Shown: one piece after another, positions 1 to 5,943 of the stretch
Numbering within the stretch: the first letter of the stretch is position 1
How the letters are laid out: the number at the start of each line of letters is the position of its first letter
Notes under the pieces: generated by a model
Told to the model about the DNA's origin: nothing
The model's database searches: none
Seen by the model: the letters and a program-made list of their open reading frames with translations, nothing else
Program-made: the position numbers and the translations under genes
Source: Methanobacteriota archaeon
GTDB taxonomy: Archaea > Thermoplasmatota > Poseidoniia > Poseidoniales > Thalassarchaeaceae
Reading direction: 5' to 3'
NCBI GenBank assembly: GCA_002724815.1
Contig: PBPV01000026.1
Span: 1 to 5,943 of the forward strand
Length of the DNA: 5,943 bases

Positions 1-2638
1 CATCTCGACAAATGCAAAATTGGATGTTAAAGCAACCGCGGATGTTGAGCCCCAATCCAATTTCTTTTGTCCACTCATGCACCTTTGTAAGTATTTCATC
101 ACTTACGTTTTGAGTCGGGATAAAGCATGTTGAATCACCACTGTGAATCCCAGCTTCTTCCAAGTGTTCCATGACCGCACCGACCAAAACATCCTCGCCA
201 TCACAAACCGCATCGACGTCCAACTCAATGGCTCCACCCAGATACTCATCCACCAGCAGGGGTTTGTCAGGGGCGATGTATGCATCCGACATGTAAGTCT
301 CAAGCTGAGCATCATCGGTTAGAATCTCCATGCCCCGACCCCCAAGAACATACGATGGACGAACCAGGACAGGATATCCAATTTCCGCGACCGCGGCTCG
401 AATCGAATCCGGGGTTTTGCCGGTACGACCTTCTGGCAAACGAATGATACTGCGTTTGCCGAATGCCTCGAAGCGTTCTCGATCACTGGCCTCATCCACT
501 GCATCGGGCGAAGTTCCCAGCATCGAACAAGTGAGACCCTGTTCACTCAGATGCTCCATTCGAGAATCAAGTGGCAAGGCCAAATTGATGGCGGTTTGAC
601 CACCAAACTGCAGTAGAATACCATCTGCACCTTCGCGTAGGAGAATTTCAGAGACGCATTCAGTGGTGAGAGGATCGAAGTACAGACGATCCGATGTATC
701 GAAATCCGTGCTGACAGTTTCGGGATTGTTGTTGACCAGAATCGCTTCATGACCTGCCTCACGAATCGCTTGTACTGCATGGACCGCACCATAATCGAAC
801 TCAATGCCTTGTCCGATTCGAATCGGGCCTGAACCGATGACGACCAATCGGCGACGATCGGCCTTCTTTTCAGAGGGGACATGATCAACACCGTTCGGCG
901 CACATCCACCTTCGTAGGTCGCGTAGTAGTAGGGCGTGACTGCCGCGAACTCAGCGGCGCAAGAATCCACCATTCGGAACCTTGGATGGATGGCCAATTC
1001 GTGACGACGCTTCATGACATCAATTTCAGTTCGACCTTCGGGTAGACGAGACCAACCTGATGCAGGGAAACCAGAGAGGGCATCCGCGATGTGGGCATCG
1101 GTGAATCCAAGGCCCTTCCAGTGACGCATTTGCTCTTCTGATATCTCGCTCGCATCGCAATTGGCAGCGACAATTTCAGCTTCCACATCTGCGATTTTCT
1201 TGAATCGATGCAGGAACCACCGAGTAATGTTGCCTGTACCCTCACGAACTTCCTCGATTCCCATCCCACGGCGGAAGGCTTCCACCAAAGCACCCATTCT
1301 TCGATCGGTTGGAACTTTGAGCCAGGTGGCCAGAACTTCTTCGGATAGCGGCTCATGGGCGCGCTCATCCATCGATTCCCCGTCGCTGGCATCTGCTTCA
1401 GTCAGGGGCCGAGGGTGAGGTTGACCGTATTCCAGAGAAGCCACTGCTTTGAGGAAGGCCTCCTCGAAGTTGCGACCAATCGCCATCACTTCCCCTGTTG
1501 ATTTCATACTGGTACCAAGGGTTCTGTCCGCGGTTCGGAACTTGTCGAATGGCCAGCGAGGGATCTTGACAACTGCATAATCGAGAGTTGGCTCAAAGGC
1601 AGCAGTGGTCCCCTCACCAGTGATGGGGTTGGGCAACTCATCCAGAGTGTATCCGACTGCAATCAATGCCGCCATTCGAGCAATTGGGTATCCGGTTGCC
1701 TTGGAAGCTAGAGCCGAAGAACGAGATACGCGAGGGTTGACCTCAATGACACGATATTCACCGGTGTCTTGATTCACCGTAAACTGAACATTGCAACCTC
1801 CCTTAATGTCGAGGCGGCGTATGAGTCGAAGTGCAGCATCTCGGAGACCTTGATGATCACGATCAGAAAGAGTCTGAGCAGGTGCGACAACGACGGACTC
1901 CCCAGTGTGAACACCCATCGGGTCGATGTTTTCCATGGTGCAAACAATGGTGCAATTGTCGTTGGCATCTCGCATGACTTCGTATTCAAATTCCTGCCAT
2001 CCCAAGATGCTCTCTTCAATCAAAACCTGTCCGATTTGCGAATGCAGGATTCCTTGACTGGCGATTTCCACCAACTCGCCGGTATTCCAAGCCGTACCTC
2101 CACCCAGCCCACCGAGAGTAAATGCAGGACGAATCAAAATCGGGAATTTCCCCAATTCTTCAGCCGCAGCAAGGACCTCATCAATTGAGTTGCAAGCCAT
2201 GGCTTGTGAAATTGGAAGGTCAATCTCCTCACAGACTTGATTGAACAAGTCACGATCTTCAGCTTCGTCGATGGATTGCAGATTGCAGCCAATCAATTCA
2301 ACACCGAGTTCAGCCAATGCTCCACTGTGGGCCAAGTTGCTCGCAATATTGAGAGCGGTTTGACCACCCATCCCTGCCAAGAGTGCATCGGGCTTTTCGA
2401 TTTCCAAAATTCGCTTTACGACATCAGGTAGCAAAGGTTCAATGTAGATACGATCGGCCATCTCTGGATCATTTTGAATGGTTGCTGGATTGGAATTGAC
2501 CAGTACGACTTCGTATCCATCGGCACGCAAGGCCCGGCAGGCTTGAGAACCTGAGAAATCGAACTCGGCCGCTTGACCGATGCGAATCGGACCGCTGCCG
2601 AGAATCATGACTTTGTGAATATCATCGCGTCTTGGCAT
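1..2638 (-). CDS. carB: Carbamoyl-phosphate synthase large subunit (CarB), 3' end beyond window
   Basis: The ammonia-using subunit: it makes carbamoyl phosphate from bicarbonate, ammonia and two ATP in the cytoplasm for pyrimidines and arginine. I translated the whole minus-strand frame from ATG at 2638 to the left edge; it stays open for 879 codons without a frameshift. The family's two homologous halves are visible. Half one starts with GSGPIRIGQAAEFDFSG (about residues 14-30), then GMGGQTALN (89-97), the ATP-grasp loop IRPAFTLGGLGGGTAWN (about 169-185), ENIDPMGVHTGES (236-248) and IEVNPRVSRSSALASKATG (298-316). A helical oligomerisation region follows (about 400-560), ending in TPYYYATYEGG. 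Half two restarts with GSGPIRIGQGIEFDYGAVH (602-620), then FGGQTAINLA (678-687), VRPSYVLGGRGME (759-771) and HSGDST (832-837). E. coli CarB has about 1073 residues, so the end of the second ATP-grasp and the allosteric domain are missing only because of the window edge. The start overlaps the carA end by 17 bases and has a perfect ribosome site. It is a single chain, not split as in some methanogens. Confidence 0.98.
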   Translation of the reverse strand, partial: MPRRDDIHKVMILGSGPIRIGQAAEFDFSGSQACRALRADGYEVVLVNSNPATIQNDPEMADRIYIEPLLPDVVKRILEIEKPDALLAGMGGQTALNIASNLAHSGALAELGVELIGCNLQSIDEAEDRDLFNQVCEEIDLPISQAMACNSIDEVLAAAEELGKFPILIRPAFTLGGLGGGTAWNTGELVEIASQGILHSQIGQVLIEESILGWQEFEYEVMRDANDNCTIVCTMENIDPMGVHTGESVVVAPAQTLSDRDHQGLRDAALRLIRRLDIKGGCNVQFTVNQDTGEYRVIEVNPRVSRSSALASKATGYPIARMAALIAVGYTLDELPNPITGEGTTAAFEPTLDYAVVKIPRWPFDKFRTADRTLGTSMKSTGEVMAIGRNFEEAFLKAVASLEYGQPHPRPLTEADASDGESMDERAHEPLSEEVLATWLKVPTDRRMGALVEAFRRGMGIEEVREGTGNITRWFLHRFKKIADVEAEIVAANCDASEISEEQMRHWKGLGFTDAHIADALSGFPASGWSRLPEGRTEIDVMKRRHELAIHPRFRMVDSCAAEFAAVTPYYYATYEGGCAPNGVDHVPSEKKADRRRLVVIGSGPIRIGQGIEFDYGAVHAVQAIREAGHEAILVNNNPETVSTDFDTSDRLYFDPLTTECVSEILLREGADGILLQFGGQTAINLALPLDSRMEHLSEQGLTCSMLGTSPDAVDEASDRERFEAFGKRSIIRLPEGRTGKTPDSIRAAVAEIGYPVLVRPSYVLGGRGMEILTDDAQLETYMSDAYIAPDKPLLVDEYLGGAIELDVDAVCDGEDVLVGAVMEHLEEAGIHSGDSTCFIPTQNVSDEILTKVHEWTKEIGLGLNIRGCFNIQFCICRD

Positions 2639-3938
2639 CGGCCTTCACCTCCATGTGTTCTTCGACCAACTTCGCGAATCGATCAAACAAGGGATTTGCA
2701 TCGTGTGGACCAGGGCAGGCCTCTGGGTGGTATTGAATCGTGAATGCGGGGCGGCCCTTGACATCCAATCCTTCTACAGTTCGATCGTTGGCATTGATGA
2801 AGCGAACTTCTACATCACATCCAGTCAAACTTTCAACTTCACCGGAATTGGCACCAGAGGGGTGTGGCGCAAGCATGCCTTTGACAGGATCCTCCACTGC
2901 GAAACCATGATTTTGACTGGTGATGCTCACCTTGCGTGTTTGCAAATCGAGTACAGGTTGATTCCCTCCTCGATGACCGTATCGTAGTTTGTAGGTGCGA
3001 AGGCCACTGGCCAAACCCATGAGTTGGTGTCCCAAGCAAATGCCCATGACTGGCATGCCAGACTTGGTCGCCTTGGCCAAAGTATGTCGAGCATCGGTTG
3101 CTTTGCCTGGATGTGCAGGGTCGCCCGGACCATTACTGCAGAACAGAGCATCAATGTTGTATTTCTCGCACAATTCATCCCAATCGATGTCAGGAGGACA
3201 CCACAAGACTTCGAAGCGAGAACAGAGTTCTCTGAGAATATTGTATTTGATTCCACAATCCAAGGCTGCGACTCGGGGTAGTGGATTGCCATCTTCATCG
3301 GTCGCACCTTCATTGAGGAATACCGCGTCATCGCGACTGACCTCGTCTGCGAGATCGTCCAAATCAGGAGATTTCATGTTCTTCAGAATCTCAGCCATTT
3401 CTGCTTCTTTCTCAATGGGACCAAAGATGCTCAAAATCACACCGTATTCACGGACGCGGCGAGTCACAGAACGGGTGTCGATTCCTGAAATTCCGGGGAC
3501 ACCATGAGCGAGCAGAAGGTCGTGAACCGTGCCGATACAATGGCGGTGATCAGGTTCCATCATCAACTCACGGCAGACCACTCCACGGGGCCAAACTCCA
3601 GCCGATTCTGAAATCCCAGGTGCAATCCCATAGTTGCCGAGTAGGGGCCAAGTGAATGTGAGTACTTGTCCAGCGAAGGAAGGGTCCGTGAGAGATTCCT
3701 GGTAACCCGTCATGTTCGTAGTGAACACCAACTCGCCCTCAGCAATCGTCGCTGCACCAAACAAATCACCCTCATGTCGTGAACCGTCTGCGAGGAGTAA
3801 AACGCCACGCCCCGAAGCCTCAGGGTGGTTTTGGGCAGGTGCACCCGGCAAGAGAAAGTCAGCCGCATCACGCGCGATGAAGGCTTTCGAAACACCAGAT
3901 TGGCCGGAACCGGGAGAGAAGCCCCCTGTCACCGTCAC
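2622..3938 (-). CDS. carA: Carbamoyl-phosphate synthase small subunit (CarA), glutamine amidotransferase
   Basis: It hydrolyses glutamine and passes ammonia to CarB. The 438-residue product has the CarA-specific N-terminal domain (about 44-200: GVLLLADGSRHEGDLFGA, then FTTNMTGYQESLTDPSFAGQ at 72-91 and GVPGISGIDTRSVTRRVRE at 146-164). A class I glutamine amidotransferase domain follows (about 222-430) with SNGPGDP (268-274), the nucleophile elbow GICLGHQLMG with Cys301, SQNHGFAV (341-348), and QYHPEACPG carrying catalytic His404 and Glu406. All catalytic residues are present. E. coli CarA is about 382 residues; the excess is mostly a 43-residue N-terminal extension rich in Ala, Gly, Pro and Ser. 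The only near start is GTG at 3936-3938, since a TAG stop lies four codons upstream. A weak AGGGTG ribosome site sits 5 bases before it. An internal TTG near residue 30 would remove most of the extension. It overlaps carB by 17 bases in another frame. Confidence 0.97.
   Translation of the reverse strand: MTVTGGFSPGSGQSGVSKAFIARDAADFLLPGAPAQNHPEASGRGVLLLADGSRHEGDLFGAATIAEGELVFTTNMTGYQESLTDPSFAGQVLTFTWPLLGNYGIAPGISESAGVWPRGVVCRELMMEPDHRHCIGTVHDLLLAHGVPGISGIDTRSVTRRVREYGVILSIFGPIEKEAEMAEILKNMKSPDLDDLADEVSRDDAVFLNEGATDEDGNPLPRVAALDCGIKYNILRELCSRFEVLWCPPDIDWDELCEKYNIDALFCSNGPGDPAHPGKATDARHTLAKATKSGMPVMGICLGHQLMGLASGLRTYKLRYGHRGGNQPVLDLQTRKVSITSQNHGFAVEDPVKGMLAPHPSGANSGEVESLTGCDVEVRFINANDRTVEGLDVKGRPAFTIQYHPEACPGPHDANPLFDRFAKLVEEHMEVKADAKTR
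2645..2652 (-). promoter_or_regulatory. Strong Shine-Dalgarno site for carB inside carA
   Basis: Read on the minus strand this is GGAGGTGA, an eight-base perfect complement to the conserved 3' tail of archaeal 16S rRNA, placed 6 bases before the carB ATG at 2638. It lies within the last codons of carA (the ME-VK stretch near the CarA C-terminus). It fixes the carB start and suggests direct re-initiation or coupling after carA translation. Confidence 0.85.
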
Positions 3939-3970
3939 CTTCGCACCCTAATGCTGTCCCTGAAATCCGG

Positions 3971-3976
3971 TTATAA
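3971..3976 (-). promoter_or_regulatory. Candidate TATA box for the carAB transcript
   Basis: TTATAA lies directly after the trm56 stop codon, in the 38-base gap before carA, centred about 36 bases before the carA GTG. With the usual archaeal spacing of roughly 25 bases from TATA box to start site, transcription would begin about 10 bases before the carA start codon, giving a very short leader. The hexamer is its own reverse complement and could occur by chance. Its support is position only, with no recognisable BRE. Confidence 0.35.
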
Positions 3977-4531
3977 TCATTGACTCGTGTCAGAATCTTC
4001 CTCATGGTCGATGACAACCTTTCCAGAGGGGTGTGGTTTGACCTCTAAACGGGCCCCGGGAAATTGCTCAGAGCCTGCCACACCACCCATCAATTCAGAC
4101 AGGAATAGGGCCAGTGCAGCAACCTCTGAATGGGGTTGATGACCTACAGCAATGTTGTAGTTGGCCAATTTGTAAATCTCACCGGGAACCTTTGCCCCAC
4201 CGACGACAACTGCAATCGGTGCATCGGTTGGAATCTTGGGAGTGGTTGACTCAAAATCTTCTCCATACATTGTCAAATGAACGATTTGCCCGCCTTGCTT
4301 TGCAAAATGTCGCAGGTAGCCCAGAGGTTTGCCATGATGCTCCGCAGTGAATTGACCCCCGAAGGTTTCAGTCACATCTGCCAATGTCTCGAGCACCTTC
4401 TCGTCATCGTCTCCACAAAGGACAAAGTGACTGGCACCCATCGCTCTTGCAGTCAAACCGAGGTGACTTGTGATTCGCTTGTCACGTTGCTGTCGATGGC
4501 CAAGACGGACCACCGTAATTTCGGGTCGCAC
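3977..4531 (-). CDS. trm56: tRNA (cytidine-56-2'-O)-methyltransferase, archaeal Trm56 (SPOUT family)
   Basis: Transfers methyl from S-adenosylmethionine to the 2'-hydroxyl of C56 in the tRNA T-loop, an archaea-specific modification. The 184-residue product is close to the usual 170-200 of the family. It begins with the hallmark VVRLGHRQQRDKRITSHLGL (7-26) followed by TARAMGA (27-33). HLTMYGED is at 85-92. The SPOUT knot follows: AVVVGGAKVPGEIYKLANYN (107-126) and VGHQPHSEVAALALFLSEL (129-147). The tail, ARLEVKPHPSGKVVID (160-175), is also family-like. I chose GTG at 4529-4531 because it places the start just before the conserved VVRLGHR block and 4 bases after the upstream gene's stop. The frame stays open upstream to ATG 4600 and TTG 4603, but those 23-24 extra residues overlap the membrane protein's end and resemble nothing in the family. 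No clear ribosome site precedes the GTG, which fits coupling to the upstream gene. Confidence 0.93.
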   Translation of the reverse strand: MRPEITVVRLGHRQQRDKRITSHLGLTARAMGASHFVLCGDDDEKVLETLADVTETFGGQFTAEHHGKPLGYLRHFAKQGGQIVHLTMYGEDFESTTPKIPTDAPIAVVVGGAKVPGEIYKLANYNIAVGHQPHSEVAALALFLSELMGGVAGSEQFPGARLEVKPHPSGKVVIDHEEDSDTSQ

Positions 4532-4535
4532 GGAA

Positions 4536-5264
4536 TCAAGCCAAGAGGTCGGCTTCTTCAGCCTGTCCCTCGGTGCCGGACTCACCCAAGAGCGAGACAT
4601 CAATCATGCCGATCTCCAACAAATCATGAACCCAACGAAGCAAGAGGGAATCAATGAACATGGCCGCACTGTAGTATACCATTACACCGAGAACGATGAG
4701 CCGAGCAGAATGGACGAGCATGATTGCAGGTGCACTACCAAAGGCCAAGTGACCAATCGGTTCAATGGCCATGAACAGGGCGAGAATCAACATGGCACCT
4801 GCCGCAAATCCGGGCCAAGGTTGGCGTCGCTCACGTGAGAGCTTCATCAGTGCAGTTGCACCAAAGACCAACATCGGCACAACCGCAGCCACCCATTTGT
4901 AGTTCATACTGAAAATTAGAGACAGTGTGGCATCTTCTGAACCCAACTGAGACCCGAATACGGAGATGGTGAGCCACCAACACAATGCGACCAACATCAG
5001 CAATATTCCTGAGGCCACCGCTTTTTCAAAGACCATCTTGCCCACTTCGCGCCGAACGTGTAGGATGGCGTCGGGCCGGTCGAAATCGCTCGTATCGAAT
5101 CGCTCCTCGAGAATGGAATCTGCCAGTTCCAAAGCCTCACGACTGGGAATGCTAGGTTCACCGGAGGCCGAACCATGAACGGAACCGTCGGCATCCTCGA
5201 CTGGCACGAGTGCCATGCTTTCGGAATCACCTTCGGTCACCACGGGGACCAACGCCCTCTCCAC
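4536..5264 (-). CDS. Unknown membrane protein with four predicted transmembrane helices
   Basis: I do not recognise a family. The 242-residue product from the GTG at 5264 has an acidic, probably disordered N-terminus (1-60). A short amphipathic or charged stretch follows (about 61-80, including HVRREVGK). Four hydrophobic helices lie at about 83-103, 124-142, 151-175 and 183-206, then a short acidic tail ending GTEGQAEEADLLA. Positive residues flank the membrane on one side (HVRREVGK before helix 1, KLSRERRQPW between 2 and 3), so the positive-inside rule puts both ends in the cytoplasm. There is no signal peptide, catalytic motif or metal site. The start is uncertain: GTG 5264 is the first start after an in-frame stop, but ATG at 5214-5216 (residue 17) has GGTGAT 9 bases upstream and could be the real one. 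It ends 4 bases before trm56, so the two are probably cotranscribed. Reading-frame integrity and plausible topology support it as a real gene. Confidence 0.85.
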   Translation of the reverse strand: MERALVPVVTEGDSESMALVPVEDADGSVHGSASGEPSIPSREALELADSILEERFDTSDFDRPDAILHVRREVGKMVFEKAVASGILLMLVALCWWLTISVFGSQLGSEDATLSLIFSMNYKWVAAVVPMLVFGATALMKLSRERRQPWPGFAAGAMLILALFMAIEPIGHLAFGSAPAIMLVHSARLIVLGVMVYYSAAMFIDSLLLRWVHDLLEIGMIDVSLLGESGTEGQAEEADLLA

Positions 5265-5299
5265 ACATCATAAACCATGCCGTTCCAACGGAGGCCTAC
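5265..5299. promoter_or_regulatory. Short divergent intergenic region between the membrane-protein gene and folP
   Basis: Only 35 bases separate the two outward-reading starts. It contains a CATAAA / TTTATG stretch (about 5267-5274) that is weakly TATA-like on both strands, and the folP ribosome site at its right end. Too little room exists for two standard archaeal promoters plus leaders, so at least one promoter probably extends into a neighbouring coding sequence. If the TATA-like site serves the leftward gene, transcription would start near 5243, downstream of GTG 5264, favouring the ATG at 5214-5216 as its true start. Confidence 0.35.
5290..5294 (+). promoter_or_regulatory. Shine-Dalgarno site for folP
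   Basis: GGAGG lies 5 bases before ATG 5300. It selects this ATG over the in-frame ATG at 5354-5356 (residue 19) and over the out-of-frame ATG at 5278, whose reading frame stops at 5355. Confidence 0.75.
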
Positions 5300-5943
5300 A
5301 TGGGCGACTTGCGACCCTTTCTCCGCCGCCGTCCGGATGGGCGTTGCCGCTTGATGGGCATCCTGAATGTCACCCCTGACTCCTTTCATGCCGACTCCAG
5401 AGTCGATCTTGATTCTGCGGTAGAGAGGGCCATGGAAATGTGGTCACATGGCGCAGACTGGGTCGATATCGGTGGAGAATCCACTCGACCCGGAGCCGAA
5501 CCCGTCGATCCCCAAGAAGAGATGCAACGAGTGATTCCGGTCATCAAAGCCATTCGTAAGGCCAACCCCTCTGGATTGATTTCGATTGACACCCGCAGAT
5601 TCGAAGTCGCCCGTGCCGCCCTTGAGGCCGGCGCAAACATGGTCAACGACGTCAGCGGTTTGCGAGACCCAGAAATGGCAGATGTCATCCTGGAACAGGG
5701 TTGTGCCGTTTGTGTCATGCACATGCAAGGGGAACCCGGCAATATGCAACAAAATCCAGAATACGATGATGTTCACAAAGAGGTCTATGATTCGCTCAAC
5801 GAAACCGCTGCAGCATTGGTTGAAGGTGGGCATGAACCGGGACTCATTTGCTTGGATCCAGGCATTGGTTTTGGCAAGTCATTGACGCATAATCTAGAAC
5901 TCTTACATTCTCGCAGTGATTCAAACTATAGCATATTGTGGGG
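5300..5943 (+). CDS. folP: Dihydropteroate synthase (FolP), 3' end beyond window
   Basis: Condenses 6-hydroxymethyl-7,8-dihydropterin diphosphate with 4-aminobenzoate to dihydropteroate in folate synthesis; it is a cytoplasmic TIM-barrel enzyme. The frame is open for 214 codons to the right edge. Seen in order: LMGILNVTPDSF (18-29), VDIGGESTRPGAEPV (55-69), ISIDTRRFEVARAALEAGA (94-112), NDVSGL (116-121), VMHMQGEPGNMQQNPEYDDV (139-158) and LDPGIGFGKSLTHN (185-198). These cover the pterin and metal-binding Asn23, Asp97, Asn116 and Asp186 expected in the family. The later Ser-Arg-Lys motif and C-terminal Arg-x-His would lie beyond the window. Bacterial enzymes have about 280 residues, so roughly 65-70 are missing. 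One oddity: after PDSF the usual SDGG loop is replaced by HADSRVD. The sequence is close to bacterial FolP and unlike the divergent DHPS-like proteins of methanogens. It reads away from all the other genes. Confidence 0.96.
   Translation, partial: MGDLRPFLRRRPDGRCRLMGILNVTPDSFHADSRVDLDSAVERAMEMWSHGADWVDIGGESTRPGAEPVDPQEEMQRVIPVIKAIRKANPSGLISIDTRRFEVARAALEAGANMVNDVSGLRDPEMADVILEQGCAVCVMHMQGEPGNMQQNPEYDDVHKEVYDSLNETAAALVEGGHEPGLICLDPGIGFGKSLTHNLELLHSRSDSNYSILW

Noticed and set aside
1..2638. Apparent fragmentation of the carB region into several short open frames, suggesting a pseudogene or frameshift.
   Set aside because: Reading the minus-strand frame from ATG 2638 gives 879 uninterrupted codons with all expected CarB motifs. 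The short frames on both strands are shadows; the real frame simply has no stop inside the window.
2995..3507. 170-codon open frame on the plus strand.
   Set aside because: It lies entirely antisense to the strongly conserved CarA coding region and its product has no recognisable domain.
4536..5264. Possibility that the membrane protein is an archaeal DUF373-type protein.
   Set aside because: The long soluble N-terminal domain and acidic motifs I associate with that family are absent; a 242-residue, four-helix chain does not fit.
5278..5355. 25-codon upstream frame (ATG 5278 to TGA 5355) overlapping the folP start, a possible regulatory leader peptide.
   Set aside because: It has no ribosome site of its own, an ordinary composition and no regulatory codon run; GGAGG is placed for ATG 5300 instead.
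5444..5833. Long minus-strand frames opposite folP.
   Set aside because: They are antisense to the conserved dihydropteroate synthase motifs and encode nothing recognisable.
1..5943. Search for CRISPR repeats, insertion-sequence ends, tRNA or rRNA genes, riboswitches and strong terminator hairpins.
   Set aside because: None is seen by eye. Nearly every base belongs to one of five intact or edge-cut genes, and the only repeat is the ancient internal duplication of CarB at protein level.

Overview
The window looks like ordinary core-metabolism DNA from an archaeon. My best guess is a marine Thermoplasmatota lineage (Marine Group II / Poseidoniales), inferred rather than proven. The strongest clue is a clear Trm56-type tRNA ribose methyltransferase, a family confined to archaea. 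It sits among bacterial-like biosynthetic genes (single-chain carB, folP). Gene packing is very tight: only about 80 bases lie outside coding sequence. GTG starts are common, and two genes have strong Shine-Dalgarno sites matching the usual archaeal/bacterial 16S tail.

Layout, left to right: (1) positions 1-2638, minus strand, carB, the large subunit of carbamoyl-phosphate synthetase. It lacks its 3' end because it runs off the left edge after about 879 codons. (2) 2622-3938, minus strand, carA, the glutaminase small subunit, overlapping carB by 17 bases. (3) 3977-4531, minus strand, trm56. (4) 4536-5264, minus strand, an unrecognised four-helix membrane protein ending 4 bases before the trm56 start. 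(5) 5300-5943, plus strand, folP (dihydropteroate synthase), divergent from the rest and cut by the right edge.

How they work together: CarA releases ammonia from glutamine and CarB uses it with bicarbonate and two ATP to make carbamoyl phosphate for pyrimidines and arginine. The 17-base overlap and a perfect 8-base ribosome site for carB inside carA point to coupled translation of the two subunits. Membrane protein, trm56, carA and carB all read leftward and could be one transcript, though a TATA-like hexamer in the 38-base trm56-carA gap may give car its own promoter. folP reads the other way and probably belongs to a separate folate transcription unit extending right. No functional link between folate synthesis, tRNA methylation and carbamoyl phosphate is evident; the adjacency may be chance or lineage-specific synteny.

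I found no mobile element, CRISPR array, RNA gene, defence system or other novel multi-gene system. No stretch above 300 bases lacks a gene. The main points for follow-up are the unknown membrane protein, the altered substrate loop of the dihydropteroate synthase, and the N-terminal extension of CarA.
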